Below are positions 35,238-44,870 of a stretch of DNA of 64,000 nt, piece by piece (the first letter of the stretch is position 1; every line of letters starts with the position of its first letter). The stretch spans positions 30,495 through 94,494 of the forward strand of contig NZ_AHZC01000397.1 in assembly GCF_000247475.1 (NCBI RefSeq). The letters run 5' to 3'. The translations under genes were made by a program, and so were the position numbers. The DNA comes from Rhizobium sp. PDO1-076. GTDB taxonomy: Bacteria; Pseudomonadota; Alphaproteobacteria; Rhizobiales; Rhizobiaceae. The notes under the pieces were generated by a model. That model was given only the letters and a program-made list of their open reading frames with translations, was not told the origin of the DNA and did no database searches.

Positions 35238-36527
35238 ATGAATTTGAAGATGAAGCTCACGGGTGCCCTGATGGGCGCCATGCTGTCGACGACAGCCTTC
35301 CACGGCGCGTTTGCGCAGGAAGATACGATCAAGATTGGTGTTCTGCATTCGCTTTCCGGCACCATGGCGATTTCCGAGACGACGCTCAAGGATGCCATGC
35401 TGATGCTCGTCGAAGAGCAGAACAAGAAGGGTGGCGTTCTCGGCAAGAAAATCGAAGCCGTCGTTGTCGACCCGGCTTCGGATTGGCCGCTGTTTGCCGA
35501 AAAGGCGCGTCAGCTGATTTCCCAGGACAAGGTCGCCGCCGTGTTCGGCTGCTGGACCTCGTCGTCGCGCAAGTCGGTGCTGCCGGTCTTCGAAGAACTC
35601 AACTCGCTGCTGTTCTACCCGGTTCAGTACGAGGGTGAAGAATCCTCGCGCAACATCTTCTACACGGGTGCCGCTCCGAACCAGCAGGCTATCCCGGCTG
35701 TCGATTACCTGGAGAAGGAAGAGGGCGTCGAGCGCTGGGTCCTGGCCGGTACCGACTATGTCTATCCGCAGACGACCAACAAGATCCTGAAGGCCTACCT
35801 GATGTCGAAGGGCGTCAAGGAAGAGGACATCATGGTCAACTACACGCCGTTCGGTCATTCCGACTGGCAGACGATCGTCTCCGACATCAAGAAGTTCGGC
35901 TCTGCCGGCAAGAAGACCGCCGTGGTTTCCACCATCAATGGTGACGCCAACGTTCCGTTCTACAAGGAACTCGGCAACCAGGGCATCAAGGCGGAAGACA
36001 TCCCGGTCGTCGCCTTCTCGGTCGGCGAAGAAGAGCTGGCCGGTCTCGACACCGCGCCTCTCGTTGGTCACCTGGCTGCCTGGAACTACTTCCAGTCCGT
36101 CGATGCTCCGGTCAATGCCGAATTCATCGAACAGTGGCATGCGTTCACCAAGAACGACAAGCGCGTCACCAACGACCCGATGGAAGCCGCATATATCGGC
36201 TTCAACGCCTGGGTTAAGGCCGTCGAAGCTGCAGGAACCACCGATACCGACGCCGTTCTCGACAGCATCATCGGCGTTTCCGTTCCGAACCTGTCTGGCG
36301 GCACCTCGACCGTCATGCCGAACCACCACATCACCAAGCCGGTGCTGATCGGCGAAATCCAGGCTGATGGACAGTTCGACATCGTACAGCAGACGCCGTC
36401 CGTTGTCGGCGACGAATGGTCTGATTATCTGGCCGATTCGAAGGACCTGATCTCCGATTGGCGCAAGCCGATGGAATGCGGCAACTTCAACGTCGCCACT
36501 GGCAAGTGCGGCGGCAAGGGGAGCTGA
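35238..36527 (+). CDS. urtA: Urea ABC transporter binding protein UrtA
   Basis: A 429-residue periplasmic binding protein with a signal peptide ending near residue 26 (FAQ). Diagnostic UrtA segments are IKIGVLHSLSGTMAISE, FGCWTSSSRKSVLPVFEE, FYPVQYEGEESS and the FTKNDKRVTNDPMEAAYIG stretch. It delivers urea to UrtBC. It opens the urtABCDE cluster, and its codon use is narrow, as in the liv binding protein. An inverted repeat lies in its promoter region. Confidence 0.97.
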   Translation: MNLKMKLTGALMGAMLSTTAFHGAFAQEDTIKIGVLHSLSGTMAISETTLKDAMLMLVEEQNKKGGVLGKKIEAVVVDPASDWPLFAEKARQLISQDKVAAVFGCWTSSSRKSVLPVFEELNSLLFYPVQYEGEESSRNIFYTGAAPNQQAIPAVDYLEKEEGVERWVLAGTDYVYPQTTNKILKAYLMSKGVKEEDIMVNYTPFGHSDWQTIVSDIKKFGSAGKKTAVVSTINGDANVPFYKELGNQGIKAEDIPVVAFSVGEEELAGLDTAPLVGHLAAWNYFQSVDAPVNAEFIEQWHAFTKNDKRVTNDPMEAAYIGFNAWVKAVEAAGTTDTDAVLDSIIGVSVPNLSGGTSTVMPNHHITKPVLIGEIQADGQFDIVQQTPSVVGDEWSDYLADSKDLISDWRKPMECGNFNVATGKCGGKGS

Positions 36528-36549
36528 TCGGCTAACCTCGGGGGAGGTT

Positions 36550-36702
36550 GACCCTTCACCCTAGCCCTCTCCCCGTAATCGGGGAGAGGGGACTTGCCTT
36601 GATCCCCGGTTGCGGGGGTGAGGGCCAGGCAGTGCCACATCGTCCTTCTCCCCGTTCACGGGGAGAAGGTGCCGGCAGGCGGATGATGGGCCCAATTGGC
36701 TC
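36550..36702. repeat. Palindromic GC-rich intergenic repeat between urtA and urtB
   Basis: Two hairpins in the urtA-urtB spacer: CCCTCTCCCCG/CGGGGAGAGGG at 36565-36590 and CCTTCTCCCCG/CGGGGAGAAGG at 36644-36669, followed by GCCGGCAGGCGGATGATGGG. Such modules are common in rhizobial intergenic regions. They could modulate the ratio of the binding-protein transcript to downstream genes. Confidence 0.75.
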
Positions 36703-36731
36703 CGCCGCCCCGCCATCCGGGGGATAACAGA

Positions 36732-38336
36732 ATGCTTATTCGTTTCATCACATTGCTCTTCATTTTCTTCACCTTCGCCGCGCCCACCTTTGCGCAGAGC
36801 GATCCCAGGGATCTGATCAACGGTTTGGGCAAGGCCAATTTTAAGCAGGCCGAAGAATTGCTCGGCAAGATCGCTGGAACCGGCGATGCGCGCGTCGTGC
36901 CGATGCTGGAAGCCTTTGCCGAAGGCGATCTCTACGTTCGCAAATCGGATGGCGCGGTGTTCGTCACCAAATCGGCCGGCGCCAATATAACCGCCATCGA
37001 TCCGCTGACCGGTGAGACCGTTGGCGAGGAGCCGAAGAGCGCCTTCACCAAGATCAAGGTCAACAACACGCTGCGTCGTGCGATCCGTTCCGCGCTCGGC
37101 GGATTGACGCTTTTGAGCCCCGATCGCTCGGTCAGGCTGCAGGCGGCACAGCAGGTTCTGCAATCTCCCAGCGCCGAGAATCTCGACCTGGTCGAAACGG
37201 CCCTGGCCCGGGAAGCCGACGCGGAAGTCAAATCGCGCATGGAGGAAGCCCGCGCGGTGTCGCTGCTGGCGTCTGACCGTTCGGCAGAGGAAAAGCGGGC
37301 CGCGATCGACACCGTGGTGTCGCTCGGCGGCCGCGAGGCAATCGGTATCCTGATGACTGTGTCATCATCGATCGGTGATGACCTCAGGCCCGATCTCGAC
37401 CAGGCGATCAAGAAACTCGAAGGCGGCCTGTTGTTCTGGGATATGGGCCAGAACGTCTGGTACGGCATTTCGCTTGGCTCGGTGCTGCTGCTGGCGGCCA
37501 TCGGCCTTGCCATCACCTTTGGCGTCATGGGCATCATCAACATGGCACATGGCGAGATGGTGATGATCGGCGCCTATTCGACCTTCATGGTGCAGGAGGT
37601 CATTCGGTCCAGTTATCCGGCGCTGTTCGCCTGGTCGCTGGCGATTGCGCTTCCGGTCGCCTTTCTGGTGACGGGCGCAATCGGTCTCGTGATCGAACGC
37701 GGCGTCATCCGTTTCCTCTATGGCAGGCCACTGGAAACGCTGCTGGCGACCTGGGGCATTTCGCTGATCCTGCAGCAGGCGATCCGGACGATTTTCGGAC
37801 CGACCAATCAAGAAGTCGGCAACCCGTCGTGGATGTCCGGCTCGTTTGCGCTCGGTGGCCTGACCATCACCTGGAACCGGTTGTGGATCGTGCTGTTTTC
37901 GATGACGATCTTCTTTGCCCTGCTGGCCCTGATGAAACGCTCGGCCTTCGGCCTGCAGATGCGTGCCGTCACCCAGAACCGCCGGATGGCCTCGTCCATG
38001 GGCATTCGCACCCCCTGGGTCGATGCCTTCACCTTTGCGCTCGGATCGGGCATTGCCGGCATTGCCGGCGTGGCGCTCAGCCAGATCGACAACGTCTCAC
38101 CGAACCTCGGCCAGTCCTACATCATCGACAGCTTCATGGTCGTAGTGTTTGGCGGGGTCGGCAATCTCTGGGGCACATTTGTCGGCGCGCTGTCGCTCGG
38201 CATTCTCAACAAGTTCCTCGAACCCTCGGTCGGCGCCGTGCTGGGCAAGATCCTCGTGCTGGTGCTGATCATCCTCTTCATCCAGAAACGACCGCGCGGC
38301 CTGTTCGCGCTCAAGGGAAGGGCGGTGGAAGCATGA
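36732..38336 (+). CDS. urtB: Urea ABC transporter permease UrtB
   Basis: A 534-residue permease. A signal-like N-terminus (FAAPTFAQ near residue 23) precedes a periplasmic helical extension of about 200 residues, which is normal for UrtB. The LivH-like membrane core starts near residue 240: SLGSVLLLAAIGLAITFGVM, then GIINMAHGEMVMIGAY. ATG 36732 is chosen over the earlier in-frame codon. Its stop overlaps the urtC start by four bases. Confidence 0.96.
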   Translation: MLIRFITLLFIFFTFAAPTFAQSDPRDLINGLGKANFKQAEELLGKIAGTGDARVVPMLEAFAEGDLYVRKSDGAVFVTKSAGANITAIDPLTGETVGEEPKSAFTKIKVNNTLRRAIRSALGGLTLLSPDRSVRLQAAQQVLQSPSAENLDLVETALAREADAEVKSRMEEARAVSLLASDRSAEEKRAAIDTVVSLGGREAIGILMTVSSSIGDDLRPDLDQAIKKLEGGLLFWDMGQNVWYGISLGSVLLLAAIGLAITFGVMGIINMAHGEMVMIGAYSTFMVQEVIRSSYPALFAWSLAIALPVAFLVTGAIGLVIERGVIRFLYGRPLETLLATWGISLILQQAIRTIFGPTNQEVGNPSWMSGSFALGGLTITWNRLWIVLFSMTIFFALLALMKRSAFGLQMRAVTQNRRMASSMGIRTPWVDAFTFALGSGIAGIAGVALSQIDNVSPNLGQSYIIDSFMVVVFGGVGNLWGTFVGALSLGILNKFLEPSVGAVLGKILVLVLIILFIQKRPRGLFALKGRAVEA

Positions 38337-39502
38337 TTACCGGCTTCATCCTGCGCGCACTCGAAGGCAAGATCCTCATCGCGATCGCCATTCTGCTCGG
38401 CTTTGCGGTGCTGGTTCCGGCGCTCAATCTGTTGACTTCGCCGGACAGTTTCTTCCACATTCCGACCTATGCCATGGCGCTGATGGGCAAGTATCTCTGC
38501 TACGCGCTGCTGGCGCTGGCACTGGACCTTGTCTGGGGTTATTGCGGCATTCTCTCGCTCGGCCACGGCGCCTTCTTTGCGCTCGGTGGCTATGCGATGG
38601 GCATGTATCTGATGCGCCAGATCGGTTCGCGCGGCGTCTATGGCAATCCTTTGCTGCCGGACTTCATGGTTTTCCTCAACTGGAAGGAATTGCCGTGGTT
38701 TTGGCATGGGATGAACTATTTCCCGTTCGCCATGCTGATGGTGCTGGTCGTGCCCGGCCTGCTTGCCTTCGTATTCGGCTGGTTCGCCTTCCGATCCAGA
38801 GTAAATGGCGTCTATCTGTCGATCATCACCCAGGCGATGACCTATGCGCTACTGCTCGCCTTCTTCCGCAATGACATGGGCTTCGGCGGCAATAACGGTC
38901 TGACGGACTACAAGGAAATCCTCGGCTTCAACGTGCAGGCCGATGGCACCCGTGCAGTGCTGTTTGCGCTGTCTGCCATCATGCTGTCGTTGTGCCTGCT
39001 GTTTGCCTCGGCGATTACCCGGTCGAAATTCGGCAAGGTGCTGGTCGGCGTGCGGGATGCGGAAAGCCGCGTGCGCTTCCTCGGCTACCGGGTGGAAAAC
39101 ATCAAGCTCTTCACCTTCGTCGTCTCGGCGATGATGGCGGGCATTGCCGGCGCGCTGTTCGTGCCGCAGGTCGGCATCATCAATCCCGGCGAATTCGCCC
39201 CGGCCAATTCGATCGAAGTGGTGGTGTGGACGGCTGTCGGCGGTCGTGGAACCCTGATCGGGCCGATCATCGGTGCCATTCTCGTCAATGTCGGCAAGAG
39301 CTACTTTACCGGTGCCTTTCCCGAACTGTGGCTGTTTGCCCTGGGTGGTCTGTTCATTGGCGTGACGCTGTTCATGCCCAAGGGCATTGTCGGTTCGGTC
39401 CAGGCCTATCAGGCGCGGCGCAAGGACTTCCGCCAGGCGGCAGATCGAGACGCGGCGGCCAATGACGCCAAATCCCAGGCAACCCCACTGGCGGCGGAGT
39501 GA
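38333..39502 (+). CDS. urtC: Urea ABC transporter permease UrtC
   Basis: A 389-residue LivM-like permease with YALLALALDLVWGYCGILSLGHGAFFALGGYAMGMY in the core, an NNGLTDYKEILGF loop, and VVVWTAVGGRGTLIGPIIGA near the end. ATG 38333 overlaps the urtB stop (ATGA). A short Ala/Asp-rich tail ends the protein. Confidence 0.96.
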   Translation: MITGFILRALEGKILIAIAILLGFAVLVPALNLLTSPDSFFHIPTYAMALMGKYLCYALLALALDLVWGYCGILSLGHGAFFALGGYAMGMYLMRQIGSRGVYGNPLLPDFMVFLNWKELPWFWHGMNYFPFAMLMVLVVPGLLAFVFGWFAFRSRVNGVYLSIITQAMTYALLLAFFRNDMGFGGNNGLTDYKEILGFNVQADGTRAVLFALSAIMLSLCLLFASAITRSKFGKVLVGVRDAESRVRFLGYRVENIKLFTFVVSAMMAGIAGALFVPQVGIINPGEFAPANSIEVVVWTAVGGRGTLIGPIIGAILVNVGKSYFTGAFPELWLFALGGLFIGVTLFMPKGIVGSVQAYQARRKDFRQAADRDAAANDAKSQATPLAAE

Positions 39503-39506
39503 GGCC

Positions 39507-40286
39507 ATGACCGATCAGACGACAAACCAGACCACAAACCGCACAACCAGCAGCCTCCTTTATCTCAATGGTGTCTCCGTCTCCTTCGACGGCTTCAAGG
39601 CGCTGAATTCGCTGTCCTTCATCGTCGAACCCGGTGAACTCAGGGCGATCATCGGCCCGAACGGCGCCGGCAAGACGACGATGATGGACATCATCACCGG
39701 CAAGACGCGGCCAGACAGCGGCGATGTGTTCTTCGACGGTGGCAAGGTCGACCTGACCAAGCGCGACGAAGCCGAAATCGCCCAACTCGGCATCGGTCGC
39801 AAGTTCCAGAAGCCGACGGTGTTCGAGAGCCATACGGTCTGGGACAATCTCGAACTGGCGCTGAACCGCAAGCGCGGCGTCTTCGCGACGCTGTTCTATA
39901 CCCTGACGGCAGCCGACAAGGCGCGCATCGAGGAAATCCTTGAAACCGTGCGCCTGACGGGCCGAAGGGACGACCTCGCGGCCAATCTGTCGCATGGCCA
40001 GAAGCAGTGGCTGGAAATCGGCATGCTGCTGGCGCAGGAACCGAAGTTGCTGCTCGTCGACGAACCGGTGGCGGGCATGACCGATGCCGAGACTGTGGAG
40101 ACGGCGATCCTGCTCAAGGAAATCGCCAAGACCCGTTCCGTGGTGGTGGTCGAGCACGACATGGGCTTCATCCGCGACCTCGGCGTTAAGGTGACATGTC
40201 TGGCGGAAGGGTCCGTGCTGGCCGAAGGCTCGATCGATTTCGTCTCGAGTGACCAGAAGGTCATCGAGAATTATCTGGGGCGGTGA
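39507..40286 (+). CDS. urtD: Urea ABC transporter ATPase UrtD
   Basis: A 259-residue ATPase with Walker A GPNGAGKTT, the UrtD-type RKFQKPTVFESHTVWDNLELAL, signature LSHGQKQWLEIGMLL, Walker B LLLVDEPVAGM and H-loop VVEHDMGFIRDL. It starts four bases after urtC. The first 17 residues are unusually Thr/Asn/Gln-rich (repeats of T-T-N-Q/R). Confidence 0.96.
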   Translation: MTDQTTNQTTNRTTSSLLYLNGVSVSFDGFKALNSLSFIVEPGELRAIIGPNGAGKTTMMDIITGKTRPDSGDVFFDGGKVDLTKRDEAEIAQLGIGRKFQKPTVFESHTVWDNLELALNRKRGVFATLFYTLTAADKARIEEILETVRLTGRRDDLAANLSHGQKQWLEIGMLLAQEPKLLLVDEPVAGMTDAETVETAILLKEIAKTRSVVVVEHDMGFIRDLGVKVTCLAEGSVLAEGSIDFVSSDQKVIENYLGR

Positions 40287-40290
40287 GGGC

Positions 40291-40412
40291 TCACCCTCCC
40301 CCAGAGGGGGAGGGTCGGCGCAAGGCGCCGGGGTGAGGTGAACACTGGTACAAGGATCACCCCCCCATCCGCAGCTTCGCTGCGACCTTCCCCCTCAAGG
40401 GGGAGGTGGAAA
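40291..40412. repeat. Palindromic GC-rich intergenic repeat between urtD and urtE
   Basis: CACCCTCCCCCAGAGGGGGAGGGT forms one hairpin, CGGCGCAAGGCGCCG is adjacent, and ACCTTCCCCCTCAAGGGGGAGGT (split here by its loop) forms another at the far end. The element fills nearly the whole 148-base spacer, indicating insertion of a mobile-type palindromic repeat into the urt operon. Confidence 0.7.
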
Positions 40413-40434
40413 CAAGACAACGGGGGATAAACCC

Positions 40435-41130
40435 ATGCTGACAGTCGAAAACGTCAATCTCCACTACGGTGCCGCGCAAGCCTTGCGCGGCGTGTCGATC
40501 AATGCCGAAATGGGCAAGATCACCTGCGTGCTCGGACGCAATGGCGTCGGAAAATCATCGCTGCTCAGAGCTGTGACCGGCCAGCATGCGGTGTCGGCCG
40601 GCACCATCACCTTCAACGGCACCAAACTCAACGGCATGGCGCCGTTCAACCGGGCGCGCACCGGGGTCGGGTATGTGCCGCAGGGGCGCGAGGTGTTTCC
40701 GCTGTTGACGGTCAAGGAAAATCTCGAGACCGGCTATGCGCCGCTCGACCGCAAGGATCGTTACATTCCCGACGAGATCTTCAGCCTGTTTCCGGTGCTC
40801 AACACCATGCTGTCGCGGCGCGGCGGCGACCTGTCGGGCGGACAGCAGCAGCAACTGGCCATCGGCCGGGCGATGGTGACGCGGCCGAAGATCCTGGTGC
40901 TGGACGAGCCGACCGAAGGCATCCAGCCGTCGATCATCAAGGATATCGGCCGGGCGATCCGCTATCTGCGTGATTCCACCGGCATGGCGATCCTGTTGGT
41001 CGAGCAATATCTCGATTTCTGCCGGGAGCTTGCCGACCACGTCTATATCATGGACCGTGGCGAGATCGTGCATCAGGGGGCGGCCGAAACGCTCGATACG
41101 CCGGAGGCCCGCCGTCACCTCACGGTTTGA
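40435..41130 (+). CDS. urtE: Urea ABC transporter ATPase UrtE
   Basis: A 231-residue ATPase with Walker A GRNGVGKSS, the UrtE-type VPQGREVFPLLTVKENLETGY, signature LSGGQQQQLAIGRAM and Walker B ILVLDEPTEGIQPSII. It ends the urtABCDE set. It is separated from urtD by a palindromic repeat. Confidence 0.96.
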   Translation: MLTVENVNLHYGAAQALRGVSINAEMGKITCVLGRNGVGKSSLLRAVTGQHAVSAGTITFNGTKLNGMAPFNRARTGVGYVPQGREVFPLLTVKENLETGYAPLDRKDRYIPDEIFSLFPVLNTMLSRRGGDLSGGQQQQLAIGRAMVTRPKILVLDEPTEGIQPSIIKDIGRAIRYLRDSTGMAILLVEQYLDFCRELADHVYIMDRGEIVHQGAAETLDTPEARRHLTV

Positions 41131-41252
41131 TAAAAGATCGAAATCGATTGTGTCTTCGTGTATGGCTGTGTTGAGGTTTTGTTAAGGCTGAAGGGTTGAT
41201 GCTGAGGCCAGGCGTGGTAGTTTTCCCGCATCTGCAAACAGAAGGTATAGCC

Positions 41253-42386
41253 ATGACAACCAGCACGGTTCATCACCGCGCGCGGGCAAGCAAGATCGTT
41301 GCACGGGTCGCATCGGGGTTCTTTCTTCTCGGCCTGTCAGCCGTCGGTGCGCAAGCAGCCGGTTGCGGTGCAACGTTCGAACCCGGTCGCCATGAGCTGA
41401 CGATCCAGTCGGGCGGGATGGAGCGGTCGGCCGTCTACGTCATTCCGTCCAATTACAGCGGCAAGCGCAAGGTCCCGCTGGTTTTCGACTTTCACGGCAG
41501 CAACAGCAATCCGCAGGTGCAATTGACCCGCAGCCATTGGGACGAGGTTGCCGAGCGCGAAGGCTTCATCGTCATGGCGCTGGCCGGCAGCCTTGATGGC
41601 GAATTGCCGCGCACCCATGCCTGGAATGTTCCGGGGGTGACCAAGACCGACGGTGCTGACGACGCGGCGTTTATCCGCGATGCAGTGAAGGTGGCCAAGG
41701 ACACGTTCTGCGTTGATGCGACCAAGATCTATGCCTCCGGCTATTCCGGTGGCGGGCGCATGCTGTCGCAATATATCTGTAGCGGTTTCGGTGACTTTTC
41801 CGCAGCAGGCTTCGTTATGGGGCTGCGCGCGGGGACGCCGGAGCAGGAAAACGGCGTGTGGCGCCCGCGCCGCGAGAGCTGCCAGCCGTCGCGCCCGGTG
41901 TCGATCATCGCCTTTTCCGGCATGAAGGATCACGTCAATCCGTTTGACGGTGGCGGCAAGGCCTATTGGCGCTATGGCGGCGAAGTGGCGCTCAACCGCT
42001 GGGCGGAACTCAATGGCTGCAACGGCCGTCCACGCGTCGATGACGGCGAAGCGGCAAAGGTCTCGACCTATCTCGACTGCCGCGCCGGTATCAGCGTCAT
42101 GTCCTACATGATCACCAATGCCGACCATGCCTGGCCGGCACGCACCGTTCGCTTCAGGCTTGCCTCCAACAACGGGGAGGAGAAGATCCGGGAGGTTGAT
42201 GCGACCGACAGAATGTGGGAGTTCTTCCGAGGTTCGGGTGGTGAACTTGTCGCGGGTGCCGCGTTGAAGCCAGATTGCCCGGACGAACACAACACCGCCT
42301 CGCTCAAGGAAGGCGGACAGGGGACACAGTGCAGCCAGCCGGTCAAAGCAGACAGCAACGCGCCGTCGGTGTCGGGAGACTTGTAG
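41253..42386 (+). CDS. Secreted alpha/beta-hydrolase of the PHB depolymerase/LpqC type
   Basis: A 377-residue protein with a signal peptide (cleavage near AQA-AGC at about residues 32-36). The alpha/beta-hydrolase family is marked by [10 protein letters not shown] (oxyanion loop), [12 protein letters not shown] (nucleophile Ser in GYSGG), an Asp in the [10 protein letters not shown] stretch and His in NADHAWP. Members include PHB depolymerases and feruloyl esterases; the substrate here is not known. Four or more Cys suggest periplasmic disulfides. It lies between urtE and ureD, and its last 58 bases overlap ureD. Confidence 0.8.
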   Translation: MTTSTVHHRARASKIVARVASGFFLLGLSAVGAQAAGCGATFEPGRHELTIQSGGMERSAVYVIPSNYSGKRKVPLVFDFHGSNSNPQVQLTRSHWDEVAEREGFIVMALAGSLDGELPRTHAWNVPGVTKTDGADDAAFIRDAVKVAKDTFCVDATKIYASGYSGGGRMLSQYICSGFGDFSAAGFVMGLRAGTPEQENGVWRPRRESCQPSRPVSIIAFSGMKDHVNPFDGGGKAYWRYGGEVALNRWAELNGCNGRPRVDDGEAAKVSTYLDCRAGISVMSYMITNADHAWPARTVRFRLASNNGEEKIREVDATDRMWEFFRGSGGELVAGAALKPDCPDEHNTASLKEGGQGTQCSQPVKADSNAPSVSGDL

Positions 42387-43147
42387 CCAAGTCGCTCGGT
42401 GGCCGCACAAGGATCGCCGAGTTTTACCAGGAGGGTGCGGCAAAGATCCGCCTGCCGCAGACCTTTGCCGACGAGCTTGAAGCGGTGACGATCAACACCG
42501 CCGGCGGGGTGACGGGCGGCGACCAGTTCGACTGGAATTTCACCGCCGGACCGGGCTGTTTCGTCACCGCGACGACTCAGGCCTGCGAGAAGATCTACAA
42601 GGCATCTGCCGGCACTGGCCGGATCAATACCCGTATCGAGGTTGCCGGCGGCGCCCGTTTTCACTGGCTGCCGCAGGAAAGCATCCTGTTCGACAACGCG
42701 TCGCTGACCCGCACGCTAGAGGTCGATCTTGCCGCCGATGCCGAGTTTGTTGCTGTCGAGGCGATCCTGCTTGGACGCCGTGCCATGGGCGAGGCGATGA
42801 ATGCCGGGCTGGTTCGCGATCGCTGGCGCATCCGCCGCGATGGGCAGTTATTGCATGCCGAAGACCTTAAACTCAGCGGTGATGTTGCCGGTCTGGTTGG
42901 CGAACGCGCGGTCCTCGACGGTCGGGTCGCATTTGCCACGCTGATCTATGTCGGGCCGATGGCGGAGACCTATCTTTGCCATTTGCGTGACCTGATTGGC
43001 GATAAAATGGGCGGTGCAAGTCATTGGCAAGGCAAGCTTGTTGCCCGTGTTGCGGCCGAAGACGGTTTCACTTTAAGAAAAACCCTGATCCCGATGATTT
43101 CGGCCTTGCGCGGTGGCGCGTCTGTGCCGAAAGTCTGGAATCTCTGA
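42329..43147 (+). CDS. ureD: Urease accessory protein UreD
   Basis: A 272-residue UreD/UreH, scaffold of the UreDFG complex that delivers nickel to urease. Signature segments are [37 protein letters not shown] and [13 protein letters not shown]. The GTG at 42329 gives the usual rhizobial length and follows an A-rich, G-rich stretch. This start lies inside the end of the hydrolase gene, in another frame. Confidence 0.93.
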   Translation: MQPAGQSRQQRAVGVGRLVAKSLGGRTRIAEFYQEGAAKIRLPQTFADELEAVTINTAGGVTGGDQFDWNFTAGPGCFVTATTQACEKIYKASAGTGRINTRIEVAGGARFHWLPQESILFDNASLTRTLEVDLAADAEFVAVEAILLGRRAMGEAMNAGLVRDRWRIRRDGQLLHAEDLKLSGDVAGLVGERAVLDGRVAFATLIYVGPMAETYLCHLRDLIGDKMGGASHWQGKLVARVAAEDGFTLRKTLIPMISALRGGASVPKVWNL

Positions 43148-43169
43148 CGATAGGCATAGTGGAGCGGTC

Positions 43170-43472
43170 ATGAATCTGACGCCAAGGGAAAAAGACAAAT
43201 TGCTGATTGCCATGGCGGCCATCGTCGCGCGCCGGCGGCTGGAGCGGGGCGTGAAGCTCAACTATCCGGAAGCGATCGCGCTGATCACGGACTTCGTCGT
43301 CGAGGGCGCGCGCGACGGTCGTCCGGTCGCCGAACTGATGGAAGCCGGTGCGCATGTCATCACCCGCGATCAGGTGATGTCCGGCATTGCTGAGATGATT
43401 CACGACGTGCAGGTCGAGGCGACGTTTCCGGACGGGACCAAGCTGGTGACCGTTCACGAACCGATTCGATAG
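43170..43472 (+). CDS. ureA: Urease gamma subunit UreA
   Basis: A 100-residue subunit of normal length. The start [17 protein letters not shown] and the [11 protein letters not shown] and [21 protein letters not shown] blocks are diagnostic. It assembles with UreB and UreC into cytoplasmic urease. GGAG lies nine bases before the ATG. Confidence 0.98.
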   Translation: MNLTPREKDKLLIAMAAIVARRRLERGVKLNYPEAIALITDFVVEGARDGRPVAELMEAGAHVITRDQVMSGIAEMIHDVQVEATFPDGTKLVTVHEPIR

Positions 43473-43482
43473 GATCCCGATC

Positions 43483-43740
43483 ATGGCGCTGGAACTTCGA
43501 CCCAATTGCGAATGCTGTGACAAGGACTTGCCGCCGGAAAGCCTGGACGCGGTGATGTGCAGTTTCGAATGCACGTTCTGCACCGATTGCGCGACCGATA
43601 CGCTCGGCGGCTTCTGCCCGAATTGCGGCGGCGAACTGGTTCGGCGTCCGGTTCGTCCGGCGGCAAAGCTGGTGAACAATCCTGCATCGACGAAACGCGT
43701 TTTGAGGGCCGAGGGCTGCAAGGCTCTTTCGGCTGCCTGA
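43483..43740 (+). CDS. DUF1272 zinc-ribbon-like protein within the urease operon
   Basis: An 85-residue protein with cysteines arranged CECC, CSFECTFCTDC and CPNCGG, which fits DUF1272 and implies one or two zinc sites. Function is unknown. It sits 11 bases after ureA and 19 bases before ureB, so it is translated within the urease message. It could be a metal-handling accessory, but this rests only on position and Cys content. Confidence 0.8.
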   Translation: MALELRPNCECCDKDLPPESLDAVMCSFECTFCTDCATDTLGGFCPNCGGELVRRPVRPAAKLVNNPASTKRVLRAEGCKALSAA

Positions 43741-43758
43741 TTGAAAGGGAAAGAGCTG

Positions 43759-44064
43759 ATGATCCCCGGTGAAATCATTGCCGCCAGCGGCGAGATCGAA
43801 CTCAATGTGGGCCTTCCGACGCTGACGATCGAGGTGGCCAATAGCGGCGACCGGCCGGTTCAGGTGGGTAGCCACTACCACTTCTACGAAAGCAATGCCG
43901 GGCTGGTCTTTGACCGCGAGCCGACTCGTGGCATGCGCCTTGATATTCCGGCAGGCACTGCCGTGCGCTTCGAGCCGGGCCAGAAACGTCAGGTGACTTT
44001 GATTCCTTACGGCGGCAAGCGGGAAGTCTATGGATTTCGCCAGCAGGTCATGGGGAAACTCTAA
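43759..44064 (+). CDS. ureB: Urease beta subunit UreB
   Basis: A 101-residue beta subunit. [27 protein letters not shown] and the [16 protein letters not shown] block are diagnostic. ATG 43759 is preferred (AAAGGGAAAGAG just upstream) over the earlier TTG. Confidence 0.98.
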   Translation: MIPGEIIAASGEIELNVGLPTLTIEVANSGDRPVQVGSHYHFYESNAGLVFDREPTRGMRLDIPAGTAVRFEPGQKRQVTLIPYGGKREVYGFRQQVMGKL

Positions 44065-44065
44065 G

Positions 44066-44422
44066 ATGGCTGTGGCGCATTATCATGGCAGCTGTCAGTG
44101 CGGCGCCGTTTCCTTCGAGGTCGACGCGAATCTGGAGAAGACCGTGACCTGCAATTGTTCGCGCTGCCAGCGTCTTGGCATCGTGCTCGCCTTTGCCGCG
44201 CGCGAAGTGTTCACGCTGAAATCCGGAGCGGACAACCTCACCGAATACCTGTTCAACAAGAAGACGATCGAGCATCAGTTCTGCAAGACCTGCGGCATCG
44301 AGAGCTTTGCCTATAGCGCCATGCCGGATGGTACTAAGATGGTGGCGGTCAACGTTAATTGCCTCGACGGTGTCGACCCGCGAGCATTGACCTCGCAACA
44401 TTATGACGGAGCGTCGCATTAG
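44066..44422 (+). CDS. GFA-family (glutathione-dependent formaldehyde-activating) protein
   Basis: A 118-residue CENP-V/GFA fold with Cys10/Cys12 in GSCQCG, a CNCSRC cluster and a CKTCG pair: the zinc-binding pattern of the family. Known members bind glutathione or formaldehyde adducts, but most are uncharacterised. It begins one base after the ureB stop codon, so it is certainly part of the urease message. A role in urease function is only inferred from position. Confidence 0.85.
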   Translation: MAVAHYHGSCQCGAVSFEVDANLEKTVTCNCSRCQRLGIVLAFAAREVFTLKSGADNLTEYLFNKKTIEHQFCKTCGIESFAYSAMPDGTKMVAVNVNCLDGVDPRALTSQHYDGASH

Positions 44423-44443
44423 GGCGAAGCAGGGGAGGAAGCC

Positions 44444-44860
44444 GTGGTGAAGTCCCTGGCGGTGGCGATGTTGTGTGGTTGCGTGCTGTTGGTCGATGGA
44501 CCGGCGGTCAGCGAAGATGCGACCGACGTCGACTGCAGCAAGGCCGAAACCCAGATGGACATGAATTTTTGCGCCGCCAAGGATTACGAGACCGCGGACA
44601 GGGCGCTGAATGCCCAATGGCTGCTGACCAAGGCGATGATGGACAGGGTGGACACCGAGCGCGGGCAAAAAGACGGGGCCAAGAAGCTTGTCACCAGCCA
44701 GCGCGCCTGGCTCGCATACCGCGATGCGCAATGCGAACTGGACGGTCACGCGATGGATGGCGGCAGCGCGCAGCCATTGCTGGTTTCTTCGTGCCTCGCG
44801 GATCTGACGCGCAAACGTACGGACGAATTGAAGAGCCTCGACGAAGTCTTCGGGAACTGA
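44444..44860 (+). CDS. LprI-like (lysozyme inhibitor type) periplasmic protein
   Basis: A 138-residue exported protein: signal peptide to about residue 23, then a Cys-containing LprI-type domain (VDCSKAETQMDMNFCAAKDY, then SQRAWLAYRDAQCELDG and SSCLADLTRKRTDEL). GTG start after GGGGAGG. Family members include lysozyme inhibitors; its role inside the urease operon is unknown. Confidence 0.8.
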   Translation: MVKSLAVAMLCGCVLLVDGPAVSEDATDVDCSKAETQMDMNFCAAKDYETADRALNAQWLLTKAMMDRVDTERGQKDGAKKLVTSQRAWLAYRDAQCELDGHAMDGGSAQPLLVSSCLADLTRKRTDELKSLDEVFGN

Positions 44861-44870
44861 CAGGACGGAT

